In this document: one piece after another, positions 26,728-34,985 of the stretch
How the letters are laid out: each line of letters opens with the position of its first letter
Numbering within the stretch: position 1 is the stretch's first letter
NCBI RefSeq assembly: GCF_900113955.1
Contig: NZ_FORH01000001.1
Span: 550,395 to 614,394 of the forward strand
Source of the DNA: Celeribacter neptunius
GTDB taxonomy: Bacteria > Pseudomonadota > Alphaproteobacteria > Rhodobacterales > Rhodobacteraceae
DNA: 64,000 nucleotides
Reading direction: 5' to 3'
The notes under the pieces: generated by a model
What the model saw: only the letters and a program-made list of their open reading frames with translations
The model's database searches: none
What the model was told of the DNA's origin: nothing
Made by a program: the position numbers and the translations under genes

Positions 26728-28062
26728 ATGGCGACAGCAATGAAAATCGCGATTGTCGATGACGAGCAGGACATGCGTCAGTCGATCAGCCAGTGGTTGG
26801 CCCTGTCGGGTTTCGACACCGAGACATTCGCCTCGGCCGAGGATGCGGTGAAAGCGCTTGGTGCGGATTACCCGGGCGCGGTGATCACCGATATCAAGAT
26901 GCCGGGCATGGACGGGATGCAGTTTCTGAAAAAACTGATGAGCGTCGACAGCGGCCTGCCGGTGATCATGATCACCGGGCATGGGGATGTGCCGATGGCG
27001 GTCGAGGCGATGCGGATCGGCGCCTTTGATTTTCTCGAGAAACCGTTCAACCCGGACCGGATGACCGAGCTTGCCAAGAAAGCCACCAATGCCCGGCGGC
27101 TGACCTTGGACAACCGGGCGCTGCGCAAGGAATTGTCCGACGGCACCGGCATCATGAACAAGCTGATCGGGGCCAGCCCGGTGATGGAGCGGCTGCGCGA
27201 GGATATTCTCGATCTCGGTCAGGCCGATGGCCATGTGCTCATCGATGGCGAGACCGGCACCGGCAAGACGCTGATCGCCCATGCGCTGCATGCCGTCGGT
27301 GTGCGCGCCTCGAAGAAATTCGTCACCTTCTCCTGCGCCGGGCGCGATGAGGCGGATATCGCCAAGCGGCTGTTTGGTCCCGATCCGGACGGTCAGATTC
27401 AGCCGCTGATCGAGGAAGCGCGCGGCGGCACTCTGGTGATCGAGGATATCGAAGCCATGCCGATGACACTGCAGGCGCGGCTGTTGAAATGGATCGACGA
27501 ACAGGGCACGCCGCCCGAAACCCGGATCATCGCCATTTGCAACCTGCAGGAACAGGGCCGGACCTGTGAGTCTGCACTGCGTCCCGACCTCTATTTCCGG
27601 CTGGCGGCGATGAAGATCACCACGCCGCCCTTGCGCGCGCGCGGCGAGGACATCCTGTTGCTGTTCACCCAGCTCAGCCAGCAGTTTTCCGAGGAATATG
27701 GCTGTGATGCGCCGGAAGTGTCCGCGCAGGAAGCGGCGCAGCTGTTGCAGGCGCCCTGGCCGGGCAATATCCGTCAGCTGATCAATGTCGCCGAACGTTC
27801 CGTGCTGCAAAGCCGGCGCGGCTCCGGCTCGATCACCTCGCTCTTGCTGTCGGAAAGCGATGCGCCGGAGCAGCAGACCATGACCACCGAGGGCAAGCCC
27901 CTGAAGGAATATGTCGAGGCCTTCGAACGCATGTTGATCGACAACACCATGCGCCGACACAAGGGCTCGATCGTGGCGGTGATGGACGAGCTCTGCCTGC
28001 CGCGCCGGACATTGAATGAGAAAATGGCCAAGTATGGCCTGCAGCGCTCGGATTACCTGTAA
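26728..28062 (+). CDS. dctD: DctD-like response regulator with a degenerate AAA+ domain
   Basis: The 444-residue protein has a receiver domain (2-115; phospho-acceptor Asp55 in VITDIKMPGMDG, VIMITGHGDVPMAVEA), an AAA+ domain (about 145-370) and a Fis-type helix-turn-helix at the end (HKGSIVAVMDELCLPRRTLN). Walker A is intact (GETGTGKT, 174-181). The GAFTGA loop that contacts sigma-54 is missing: after LFG (215-217) the sequence runs PDPDGQIQPL. Walker B reads TLVIEDIEAM instead of the usual LDEI. It therefore probably does not activate sigma-54, as reported for the GAFTGA-less NtrC of Rhodobacter capsulatus. The ATG at 26728 has AGAAGG upstream. The TTG at 26701 is rejected. Confidence 0.92.
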   Translation: MATAMKIAIVDDEQDMRQSISQWLALSGFDTETFASAEDAVKALGADYPGAVITDIKMPGMDGMQFLKKLMSVDSGLPVIMITGHGDVPMAVEAMRIGAFDFLEKPFNPDRMTELAKKATNARRLTLDNRALRKELSDGTGIMNKLIGASPVMERLREDILDLGQADGHVLIDGETGTGKTLIAHALHAVGVRASKKFVTFSCAGRDEADIAKRLFGPDPDGQIQPLIEEARGGTLVIEDIEAMPMTLQARLLKWIDEQGTPPETRIIAICNLQEQGRTCESALRPDLYFRLAAMKITTPPLRARGEDILLLFTQLSQQFSEEYGCDAPEVSAQEAAQLLQAPWPGNIRQLINVAERSVLQSRRGSGSITSLLLSESDAPEQQTMTTEGKPLKEYVEAFERMLIDNTMRRHKGSIVAVMDELCLPRRTLNEKMAKYGLQRSDYL

Positions 28063-28080
28063 GGCATTCTGAAACATGAA

Positions 28081-28107
28081 AAAGGCGCTCCATGACGGAG
28101 CGCCTTT
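28081..28107 (+). terminator. Terminator after dctD
   Basis: Arms AAAGGCGCTCC and GGAGCGCCTTT make an 11-bp stem with loop ATGAC. The stem is symmetric, so it may serve both dctD and the convergent FMN reductase gene. The T-run is short. Confidence 0.75.
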
Positions 28108-28122
28108 CCACATCCGGGGACA

Positions 28123-28132
28123 GGGGGGGGGG
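28123..28132. repeat. Homopolymer of ten G
   Basis: Ten G in a row lie between the dctD terminator and the stop of the convergent FMN reductase gene at 28139. Tracts of this length are prone to slippage. The position is outside coding sequence. Confidence 0.7.
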
Positions 28133-28138
28133 ATTGTC

Positions 28139-28687
28139 TCAGATGTGATCCGCGACCCATTTCGCATAGGCCGCCATCCAGGATTTCAGGAAATCCTCGG
28201 TGCCTTCGGTGACGATCTTGCCATCCTCGTCGAACATGCCCCAGAGATTGCCGATATAGGCTTCCGGCTGTTGCATGGTCGGCATGTTCAGGAACACCAG
28301 CGGCTGACGCAGGTGGTGATTGGCGCCGAAGCCACCGATGCCCGAGGGGCTGGCGGTGACGATGCCGGCGGGTTTGCCGGCCCAGGCACTGGCGCCATAG
28401 GGGCGGGAGCCGACATCGAGCGCGTTCTTGATCGCGGCGGGCACGGAACGGTTGTATTCCGGGGTCACGAACAACACGCCATCGGCGGCTTTGATGGCCT
28501 CGCGCAGGCGGGTCCAGGCGGCAGGCGGCGTGTCCGTGTCGAGGTCTTCGTTGAAGAAGGGCAGGTCGCCGATCTCGACGAAGCTGAATTCCATCCCGTC
28601 CGGCGCCAGCTCGGTGAGGCGTTCGGCGAGTTTGCGGGTGAGCGAGCCGGCGCGCAGGGAGCCGACCAATACTGCGATTTTAGACAT
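28139..28687 (-). CDS. NADPH-dependent FMN reductase
   Basis: The 182-residue flavoprotein has the family pattern MSKIAVLVGSLRAGSLTRKL (FMN phosphate loop), FFNEDLD, LFVTPEYNRSVPAAIKNALD and the GGFGANHHLRQPLVFLNMPT segment. Such enzymes reduce FMN or quinones/azo compounds. The ATG at 28687 has AAGGA about 8 nt upstream. It is divergent from rne across an 800-bp region. Confidence 0.93.
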   Translation of the reverse strand: MSKIAVLVGSLRAGSLTRKLAERLTELAPDGMEFSFVEIGDLPFFNEDLDTDTPPAAWTRLREAIKAADGVLFVTPEYNRSVPAAIKNALDVGSRPYGASAWAGKPAGIVTASPSGIGGFGANHHLRQPLVFLNMPTMQQPEAYIGNLWGMFDEDGKIVTEGTEDFLKSWMAAYAKWVADHI

Positions 28688-29486
28688 GGATCTTCCTTTT
28701 TGATGGGCACGCCTTCCTGCTCGGAAGTTCTGTGCGAATATGTTTGATTTCTCCTCTTTGGTATCATTTGTGTGCGATAAAGGTGAGTGAAACTTATGTG
28801 CAGCGCGGCATAGGATCTCTGTGCCCTTGCACAGAATTTCGCCTTGGGTCTGTGTCCATGCGCGGGAGATCCGAGGCGGCAGGCGCTCCGTTGCGGCCGG
28901 GCGCGGTCTCCGTGAAAGGGCATTCTTTATGCAAATCTTCAGATATTCCGGCCTATCTGGGGCTGAAATTGGGGCTCGACCCAATTTGCATGTTGTCTAA
29001 AGGCACATGCATCACTACTGATATAGGAACGCAGGTCCGCCTGACGGCAGAAGCGACTGGTGAAACGACTGGTGACATGACCGGTTCAGTCAGTTGGCCG
29101 AAACCGCCGCGGAAACCGCGTCATGAAAGATTCGCTGCATGCGAGAGTGGGAGCCTTCGGGGACGACATCGATCGATCCTCCGCACGGGCACCCTCCGCA
29201 GAGCAGACCGATACCGCCGCTTGGAATGACAAAACCACGGCACGAACCGCCCCGAAAGCCCAAAATTGAGGGCTGGTGGGATTTGAATGGGTGCAAAGGA
29301 CAACAGATCCTCGATGCGCCGGAGAAGAACCGCGATGCAACGCGCAGAGGCAAGATTAGAGCACAGAGCGGGCGCCAGCGCCCCCGCCGTCTTGCCCGCG
29401 CCGCACGCCTCAAGACATCACCCGACATCACGTGCCAGACCGCTTTGCGGATCTGCGCCTGTTTCGGGTGCCGAAAGACAACTTAC
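28688..29486. other. Long intergenic region and probable leader upstream of rne
   Basis: No coding sequence is supported in these 799 bp, although the rne frame stays open from 29139. Features seen are a perfect hairpin TCTGTGC-CCTT-GCACAGA at 28818-28835, a doubled CGACTGGTGA at about 29056-29075, and an AGCCC-AAAATTGA-GGGCT stem near 29250. The stretch from about 28985 is AT-richer and is a likely rne promoter area. Long 5' leaders are common for RNase E mRNA, which regulates its own decay in other bacteria. I cannot confirm that here. Confidence 0.5.
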
Positions 29487-32400
29487 ATGGCAAAGAAAAT
29501 GCTCATCGACGCCACTCACGCGGAGGAAACCCGCGTCGTGGTGGTCGACGGAAACAAGGTCGAGGAATTCGACTTTGAATCGGAAAACAAACGCCAGCTC
29601 GCTGGCAATATCTATCTCGCAAAAGTAACCCGGGTCGAACCCTCGCTGCAGGCGGCTTTCGTCGATTACGGCGGCAACCGCCACGGGTTCCTGGCATTCT
29701 CGGAGATCCACCCGGATTACTACCAGATCCCGGTTGCGGATCGCGAGGCGCTGCTGGCCGAAGAGCTGGAATATGCGAAAGCCCAGGAAGAGGATGAGGA
29801 GCGCCCGAAACGCTCCCGCCGTCGTCGCACCCGCGGCAAATCCAAGGCCGAGGATGTGAAATCCGCAGATGCGGTGGAGACCAAAGAGGTCGCGGCAGAC
29901 GCGCTTGAGGGCGGGGATCTCGAAGGCGATGAGGCCCCGAAGGCGATTTCCTCGATGGAGGTGATCGAGCCGGAAGCCTCTGAGGCCGATGCGCTGATCG
30001 CGGATGGTGATGTCGAAGAGGGCACCTCGCCGGCTTTCATGGTGCAGGAAACCCCGGTTGAAGAGCCGACGGAGGCATCCGAGACCCCGGAAGAGGGTGC
30101 GGGGCAGGGCGAAGAGCCGGCCACGACCGCAGAAGACGTGGCTGAAAATGGCGCCGAAAAGGCGCCTGAAGACGCGGCTGAGGCCGAAGTGGCCGACGCC
30201 GACGCCGACGCATCGAGCGATGAGGGCGGGGAAGAGGCCTCCGACGAGGATGATTCCGATGAAGAGCCGGAAACCGCCTCGGAAAAGGACGACTCGATCG
30301 AAAGCGTTGCCGACGATGACACCGATGAGGAAGTCCGTCCGCGCCGCAAACCGCGTCCGCGCAAATACAAGATCCAGGAAGTCGTCAAGGTGCGCCAGAT
30401 CATGCTGGTGCAGGTCGTCAAGGAAGAGCGCGGCAACAAGGGCGCGGCGCTCACCACCTACCTGTCCCTGGCCGGTCGCTACTGTGTCCTGATGCCGAAC
30501 ACCGCCCGTGGCGGCGGCATCTCGCGCAAGATCACCAATGCCGCAGACCGCAAGAAACTCAAAGAGATCGCCGGTGAGCTTGAAGTGCCACAGGGCGCCG
30601 GTCTGATCATTCGGACCGCAGGCGCGCAACGCACCAAGACCGAGATCAAACGCGATTACGACTATCTCAAACGGATGTGGGAACAGATCCGCGAGCTGAC
30701 GCTGAAATCTGCGGCGCCGGCGAAGATCTATGAGGAAGGCGATCTGATCCGTCGTTCGATCCGCGATCTCTACAACAAGGATATCGACGAGGTCTTCGTC
30801 GAGGGCGAGGCGGGCTTCCGCGAGGCCAAGGACTTCATGAAAATGATCATGCCGTCCCATGCCAAGAATGTGAAACATTACACAGAGCAACTGCCGCTGT
30901 TTGCCCGCTATCAGGTGGAAAGCTACCTCGGCGGCATGTTCAACCCCACGGTGCAGCTCAAATCCGGCGGGTACATCGTCATCGATGTCACCGAGGCGCT
31001 GGTCGCGGTCGACGTGAACTCCGGCCGGGCCACGAAAGAGGGCTCGATCGAGGAAACCGCGCTCAAGACCAACCTCGAGGCCGCCGAAGAGGTGGCACGT
31101 CAGGCGCGCCTGCGCGACCTTGCCGGTCTGATCGTCATCGATTTCATCGACATGGAAGAACGGCGCAACAACGCGGCGGTCGAGAAACGTCTGAAAGACA
31201 AGCTCAAGACCGACCGCGCCCGCATTCAGGTGGGCCGGATCTCGGGCTTTGGCCTGTTGGAGATGTCGCGTCAGCGTCTGCGCCCGGGCATGCTCGAGGC
31301 GACGACCCAGCCGTGCCCGCATTGTCACGGCACGGGGCTGATCCGCTCCGATGACAACATGGCGCTCACCATCCTGCGTCAACTCGAGGAAGAGGGCACA
31401 CGCAAGCGCTCCCGCGAGGTGCTGCTGAAAGCGCCGGTGGCGATCGTCAACTATCTGATGAACATGAAGCGCGAAAAGATCGCCCAGATCGAAGCGCGCT
31501 ATGGCATGGCGATCCGGATCGAGGCCGATCCTTTCCTGATTTCGCCGGATTTCTCCATTGAACGGTTCAAGACCGCGACCCGCGTTGTGCCGGAAGTCTC
31601 CGCGACGGTGATTTCGGCATCGGCCGATCTGATGGCCGATTACGACGAGGCAGAGGACGACGAGGATCAGGTGGAAGAGGCCGAAATCGTCACCGCCGAA
31701 GAGACCGGAGACGAGGAACAGAAGCCGAAGAAACGTCGCCGTCGCCGTCGCCGTCGCCGCAAGAATGGCGATCAGGCCGAAGGGGCCGAGAACGGTTCGG
31801 AAGAGGGTGAGACCTCGGAAGAGACCGAGGGCGACGCCTCGGAAGAAGATGCGCCCGAGACCGTTGCGACCGAGGGTGCGGAAGAGACCGCCGCCGAAGA
31901 GGTGACCGAGAAGCCGAAGCGCAAGCGTACCCGCACGCGCAAGAAGGTGGAGCCGGCGGAGGGCGAGGCCACAGAGGCAAGCGCCGAGGCCGCAACACCG
32001 GCTGCCGAGGCCGATGACGCAGAGGCGGAGGCTCCGGTCGAGGCGCCGAAACCCAAGCGCAAACGCCGCACCAAGGCGGAGATCGAGGCCGACAAGGCTG
32101 CGAAAGCTGCCGAAGCGGAGAAGGCCGCCGCCGAGAAAGCTGCCGTTGAGGGCGAAGAAAAGCCGAAACCCAAGCGCAAGCGCCGCACCAAGGCCGAGAT
32201 CGAAGCCGACAAGGCCGCAAAAGCCGCCGCCGAGGCGGAGAAAGCGGCGCAGGCGGAGACGCCGGTTGACGCACCGGTCGATACGCCGGTCGAATCCCCG
32301 GTTGACGCTCCTGTCGCAGAGGCCGAGACCCCGGCGGAAACGGCGCCCGAAGCCGCAGTGGCCGAACCGGTCGAGACGGAAGCCGGAGCCGAAGAGGCTG

Positions 32401-32552
32401 CGCCAGTGGCAGAACCGGTGGCCGAAGCGGTCACGCCCGTGCCGGAAGAAGTCCAGCCGGAGCCGGAACTGGCCACGGCTGAGACGTCCGAGCCGGTGGC
32501 AGAGGCCGAGGCGGACAAGCCGAAACGACGCGGCTGGTGGAGCCGCGGCTAA
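29487..32552 (+). CDS. rne: Ribonuclease E
   Basis: RNase E is the main mRNA-decay and rRNA/tRNA-processing endonuclease. The 1021-residue protein begins MAKKMLIDATHAEETRVVVV. Its S1 region starts at about 35 (GNIYLAKVTRVEPSLQAAFV) and is split by a roughly 190-residue acidic, low-complexity insertion (about 95-290) before resuming at KYKIQEVVKVRQIMLVQVVK. The catalytic part has VDVNSGRATKEGSIEETALK and LAGLIVIDFIDMEERRNN. The zinc-link is TQPCPHCHGTGL. The tail (from about 720) is disordered, rich in Glu, Lys, Pro and Arg, and contains a near-exact duplicate of PKRKRRTKAEIEADKAAKAA. A start earlier than 29487 is rejected because the family start is unmistakable. Confidence 0.97.
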   Translation: MAKKMLIDATHAEETRVVVVDGNKVEEFDFESENKRQLAGNIYLAKVTRVEPSLQAAFVDYGGNRHGFLAFSEIHPDYYQIPVADREALLAEELEYAKAQEEDEERPKRSRRRRTRGKSKAEDVKSADAVETKEVAADALEGGDLEGDEAPKAISSMEVIEPEASEADALIADGDVEEGTSPAFMVQETPVEEPTEASETPEEGAGQGEEPATTAEDVAENGAEKAPEDAAEAEVADADADASSDEGGEEASDEDDSDEEPETASEKDDSIESVADDDTDEEVRPRRKPRPRKYKIQEVVKVRQIMLVQVVKEERGNKGAALTTYLSLAGRYCVLMPNTARGGGISRKITNAADRKKLKEIAGELEVPQGAGLIIRTAGAQRTKTEIKRDYDYLKRMWEQIRELTLKSAAPAKIYEEGDLIRRSIRDLYNKDIDEVFVEGEAGFREAKDFMKMIMPSHAKNVKHYTEQLPLFARYQVESYLGGMFNPTVQLKSGGYIVIDVTEALVAVDVNSGRATKEGSIEETALKTNLEAAEEVARQARLRDLAGLIVIDFIDMEERRNNAAVEKRLKDKLKTDRARIQVGRISGFGLLEMSRQRLRPGMLEATTQPCPHCHGTGLIRSDDNMALTILRQLEEEGTRKRSREVLLKAPVAIVNYLMNMKREKIAQIEARYGMAIRIEADPFLISPDFSIERFKTATRVVPEVSATVISASADLMADYDEAEDDEDQVEEAEIVTAEETGDEEQKPKKRRRRRRRRRKNGDQAEGAENGSEEGETSEETEGDASEEDAPETVATEGAEETAAEEVTEKPKRKRTRTRKKVEPAEGEATEASAEAATPAAEADDAEAEAPVEAPKPKRKRRTKAEIEADKAAKAAEAEKAAAEKAAVEGEEKPKPKRKRRTKAEIEADKAAKAAAEAEKAAQAETPVDAPVDTPVESPVDAPVAEAETPAETAPEAAVAEPVETEAGAEEAAPVAEPVAEAVTPVPEEVQPEPELATAETSEPVAEAEADKPKRRGWWSRG

Positions 32553-32580
32553 TGCGGACAGCCGATATCGAGATATGAAA

Positions 32581-32612
32581 GACGGCCGGGTCATTCCCGG
32601 CCGTTTTCTTTT
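32581..32612 (+). terminator. Rho-independent terminator of rne
   Basis: Arms ACGGCCGGG and CCCGGCCGT with loop TCATT are followed by TTTTCTTTT. It lies 29 bp after the rne stop. Confidence 0.9.
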
Positions 32613-32647
32613 GCGGCTTTGCGGGACGGAGGGGACCTACACTTCTG

Positions 32648-32797
32648 GCGCGGAACAAGGCCGAAGGCCGCCGCGTCTGCGCCTGCCCGTCCCGGCGGGC
32701 TGGCGCATTCTGATCGCGTAAAGGCCTCAGATCTAAGATGTATTTTGCACCATAAAGCGCACCGCACAGCCGTTTGAGCGCCACCCCACGGGCAGGC
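32648..32797 (-). repeat. Dispersed two-hairpin element, copy E, with inverted half-site
   Basis: On the minus strand hairpin 1 (32706-32679) has arms GCGCC-A-GCCCG and CGGGC-A-GGCGC around CCGGGA. Hairpin 2 (32675-32649) has GCGG/CCGC outer pairing and inner stem GGCC-TTC-GGCC. The half-site ACGGGCAGGC at 32788-32797 is the reverse complement of 32681-32690. The tail motif (GCTTTGCGGGACGGAG on plus, 32616-32631) is identical to that of copy F. About 140 bp of the remaining gap to ccdA (32798-32939) shows no gene. Confidence 0.8.
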
Positions 32798-32939
32798 TTG
32801 TCACGGCTCGCGTTGCGCGAGAGGGAATGTCCCCAAAGGACTCGTTGCGGCCTTTTCTCCGATCCCCCAACGCGAATGTGAGGAGCTGCGACTCTCTCTC
32901 CGCTAGGCAGGCAAGCCTTCCTGTGGCATGAGGGTCCCC

Positions 32940-33692
32940 ATGTTCGGAATCGATCTTTTTGACGCCACGCTTCTGCCCTCTGTCCTGGTCGCGCTCGCCG
33001 CCGGGATGGTGTCGTTTCTCTCGCCCTGTGTGCTGCCCATCGTGCCGCCCTATCTCGCCTATATGTCAGGGATTTCCATGGGCGAGTTGACCGGCGGTGG
33101 CAAAGGGTCGCGCAAGGCCATCGTGCCGGCGCTTCTCTTCGTCCTGGGGCTTTCCACCGTCTTCCTGCTGATGGGCTTCACCGCCTCGGCCTTCGGGATG
33201 TTCTTCCTGAAGAATCAGGAGCTTTTCGGGCGGATCTCCGGCGTGGTGATCATCATTCTCGGCCTGCATTTCCTCTCGGTCTTCCGCATTCCGATCCTCG
33301 ATCGCGAGGCGCGGATCGACGCGGGCGACAAGGGCGGTACGGCCTTTGGCGCCTATATCCTCGGGCTGGCCTTCGCCTTTGGCTGGACGCCTTGCATCGG
33401 GCCGCAGCTGGGCGCGATCCTCTCCATGGCGGCGTCTGAGGGCTCGGTGTCGCGCGGCACCACGCTCTTGGCGACCTATGCCATTGGCTTGGGCCTGCCG
33501 TTTCTCCTCTCAGCCATCTTCATCACCCGCGCGGTCGGGCTGATGAACCGGCTCAAGCGCCATATGGGGCTGATCGAGAAGGTCATGGGCGCGCTTTTGC
33601 TTTTCGTCGGCCTGCTGATGGTCACGGGGGCCTTTTCGCGGCTGTCCTATTGGCTCTTGGAGACCTTCCCAGCGCTCAGCCAGCTCGGGTAA
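32940..33692 (+). CDS. ccdA: Cytochrome c biogenesis protein CcdA
   Basis: CcdA carries reducing power from cytoplasmic thioredoxin across the inner membrane for cytochrome c maturation. The 250-residue protein has six membrane helices and the two redox cysteines in VSFLSPCVLPIVPPYLAYMS and AFGWTPCIGPQLGAI. I prefer the ATG at 32940 (GAGGGT about 7 nt upstream, start MFGIDLFD) over the ATG four codons earlier at 32928. It is followed after 75 bp by the hydrolase gene. Confidence 0.94.
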   Translation: MFGIDLFDATLLPSVLVALAAGMVSFLSPCVLPIVPPYLAYMSGISMGELTGGGKGSRKAIVPALLFVLGLSTVFLLMGFTASAFGMFFLKNQELFGRISGVVIIILGLHFLSVFRIPILDREARIDAGDKGGTAFGAYILGLAFAFGWTPCIGPQLGAILSMAASEGSVSRGTTLLATYAIGLGLPFLLSAIFITRAVGLMNRLKRHMGLIEKVMGALLLFVGLLMVTGAFSRLSYWLLETFPALSQLG

Positions 33693-33767
33693 TTCCCCCT
33701 TAAACTCGCCGCAATCTCGGTCTAACATCTCGGAAACAGTGCAGGTTTTCGGGGCAGGTTTTCGCGT

Positions 33768-34985
33768 ATGTCTGACGGGGCAACAGGGCAGGTGAGGCGC
33801 AGGCGGGTGTTCTACATCCCCGGCTATGACCCTTTGCCGCCGCGCCGCTACCGCGAGCTTTACCGCAAGGAGGGCGCGGCGCAGGCAGAGATCTCCGGCT
33901 ATACGCTCGCGCTCTCGCCGAAGAAGGGCCGCAATTTCGGCTGGTCGGTCGCGGCCGAGATCGACGGCAGAAAGACCCATAGCGAGATCGATGTGCTGGT
34001 CTGGTCCGACATCGTGCAGGAGAGCATGGAGGCGGGGATTCTCCGCACTTACCTGATCCTCGCGCGCACCGCCTGGATCTATATCTCCACCGGCGCGCTG
34101 TTTCGGCTGATGAAGCTCCGGCGCGGGCCGGTTCTGGCGGCGCTCTACCCGATTGGCGTACTTCTGGTGCAGCTCCTGATCGCGCTCTTGCTTCTTTGGG
34201 CGATCACCGCGATTGGGGGGCTGTTCGGCGCGGCGGGCCATTGGGGCGGTCTGGCCGTGGGCCTCATCGCCGGATACGGGCTTTTGACCTGGTTCAAGAC
34301 CCAGGATGGCAAGTTCTTCGCCTATTACCTGATGCATGACTACGGGTTTTCGGCGCGTTGGCGCGGGGCCGATCCGCCGGTGCTCCTGGACCGCATGACC
34401 GCGTTTCGTGACGAGATCCAAGAGGCCTTGCAGGAAGACTGGGACGAGGTCCTCATCGTCGGCCACAGTTCCGGTGCGCATCTGGGCGTGCAGATCCTCG
34501 CCGATCTTCTGCGACAGGGCGATCTGCCGGAAGACGGCCCGGTGCTGTCTTTCCTCTCGCTGGGCCAAGTGGTGCCGATGGTCTCCTATCTGCCGGAAGC
34601 CAGGACGCTGCGCCGCGATCTGGCCCAGCTCTCCGTCACCGATCAGCTGTTCTGGCTCGATGTCACCGCGCCCGGCGATCCGTGTTCCTTTGCGCTCTGC
34701 GATCCGATCAAGGTCTCAGGCGTCGCGCCACCGGATCAGAAATGGCCCCTGGTGATCTCGGCCGCCTTCACCCAGACCTTGAGCCCTGAGAAACAGGCGG
34801 AATTGAAGCGCCGCTTCTTCCGGCTGCATTTCCAATATCTCTGCGCCTTCGACCGGCCCGAGCGCTATGACTACTTTAAAATCACCGCCGGGGGAGACAC
34901 CCTCGCGACCCGTTTTCAGGCGCACATCCCCAGCCCGAGCCGGATCGACACGCCGGCGAATAAATTCAAGGATATGGCGTCATGA
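33768..34985 (+). CDS. Membrane-anchored alpha/beta-hydrolase-like protein, partner of a P450
   Basis: The 405-residue protein starts with RRRRVFYIPGYDPLPPRRYR. It has two membrane helices at about 124-146 and 152-175 (LIALLLLWAITAIGGLF, GGLAVGLIAGYGLLTW), and then a serine-hydrolase elbow LIVGHSSGAHLGVQILADLL at about 238-257. A late His is not clearly placed. The fold call rests on GHSSG and YIPGYDP. The gene overlaps the P450 start by ATGA, so both are translated together, which implies a joint task, perhaps on a lipid or ester substrate. I do not recognise a characterised homologue. Confidence 0.8.
   Translation: MSDGATGQVRRRRVFYIPGYDPLPPRRYRELYRKEGAAQAEISGYTLALSPKKGRNFGWSVAAEIDGRKTHSEIDVLVWSDIVQESMEAGILRTYLILARTAWIYISTGALFRLMKLRRGPVLAALYPIGVLLVQLLIALLLLWAITAIGGLFGAAGHWGGLAVGLIAGYGLLTWFKTQDGKFFAYYLMHDYGFSARWRGADPPVLLDRMTAFRDEIQEALQEDWDEVLIVGHSSGAHLGVQILADLLRQGDLPEDGPVLSFLSLGQVVPMVSYLPEARTLRRDLAQLSVTDQLFWLDVTAPGDPCSFALCDPIKVSGVAPPDQKWPLVISAAFTQTLSPEKQAELKRRFFRLHFQYLCAFDRPERYDYFKITAGGDTLATRFQAHIPSPSRIDTPANKFKDMAS

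Noticed and set aside
29418-32594. Minus-strand open frame of more than 1000 codons opposite rne
   Set aside because: It is the mirror of the RNase E codon pattern (Leu/Arg/Phe-rich, no domain, no start signal). High GC and biased third positions leave antisense frames open.
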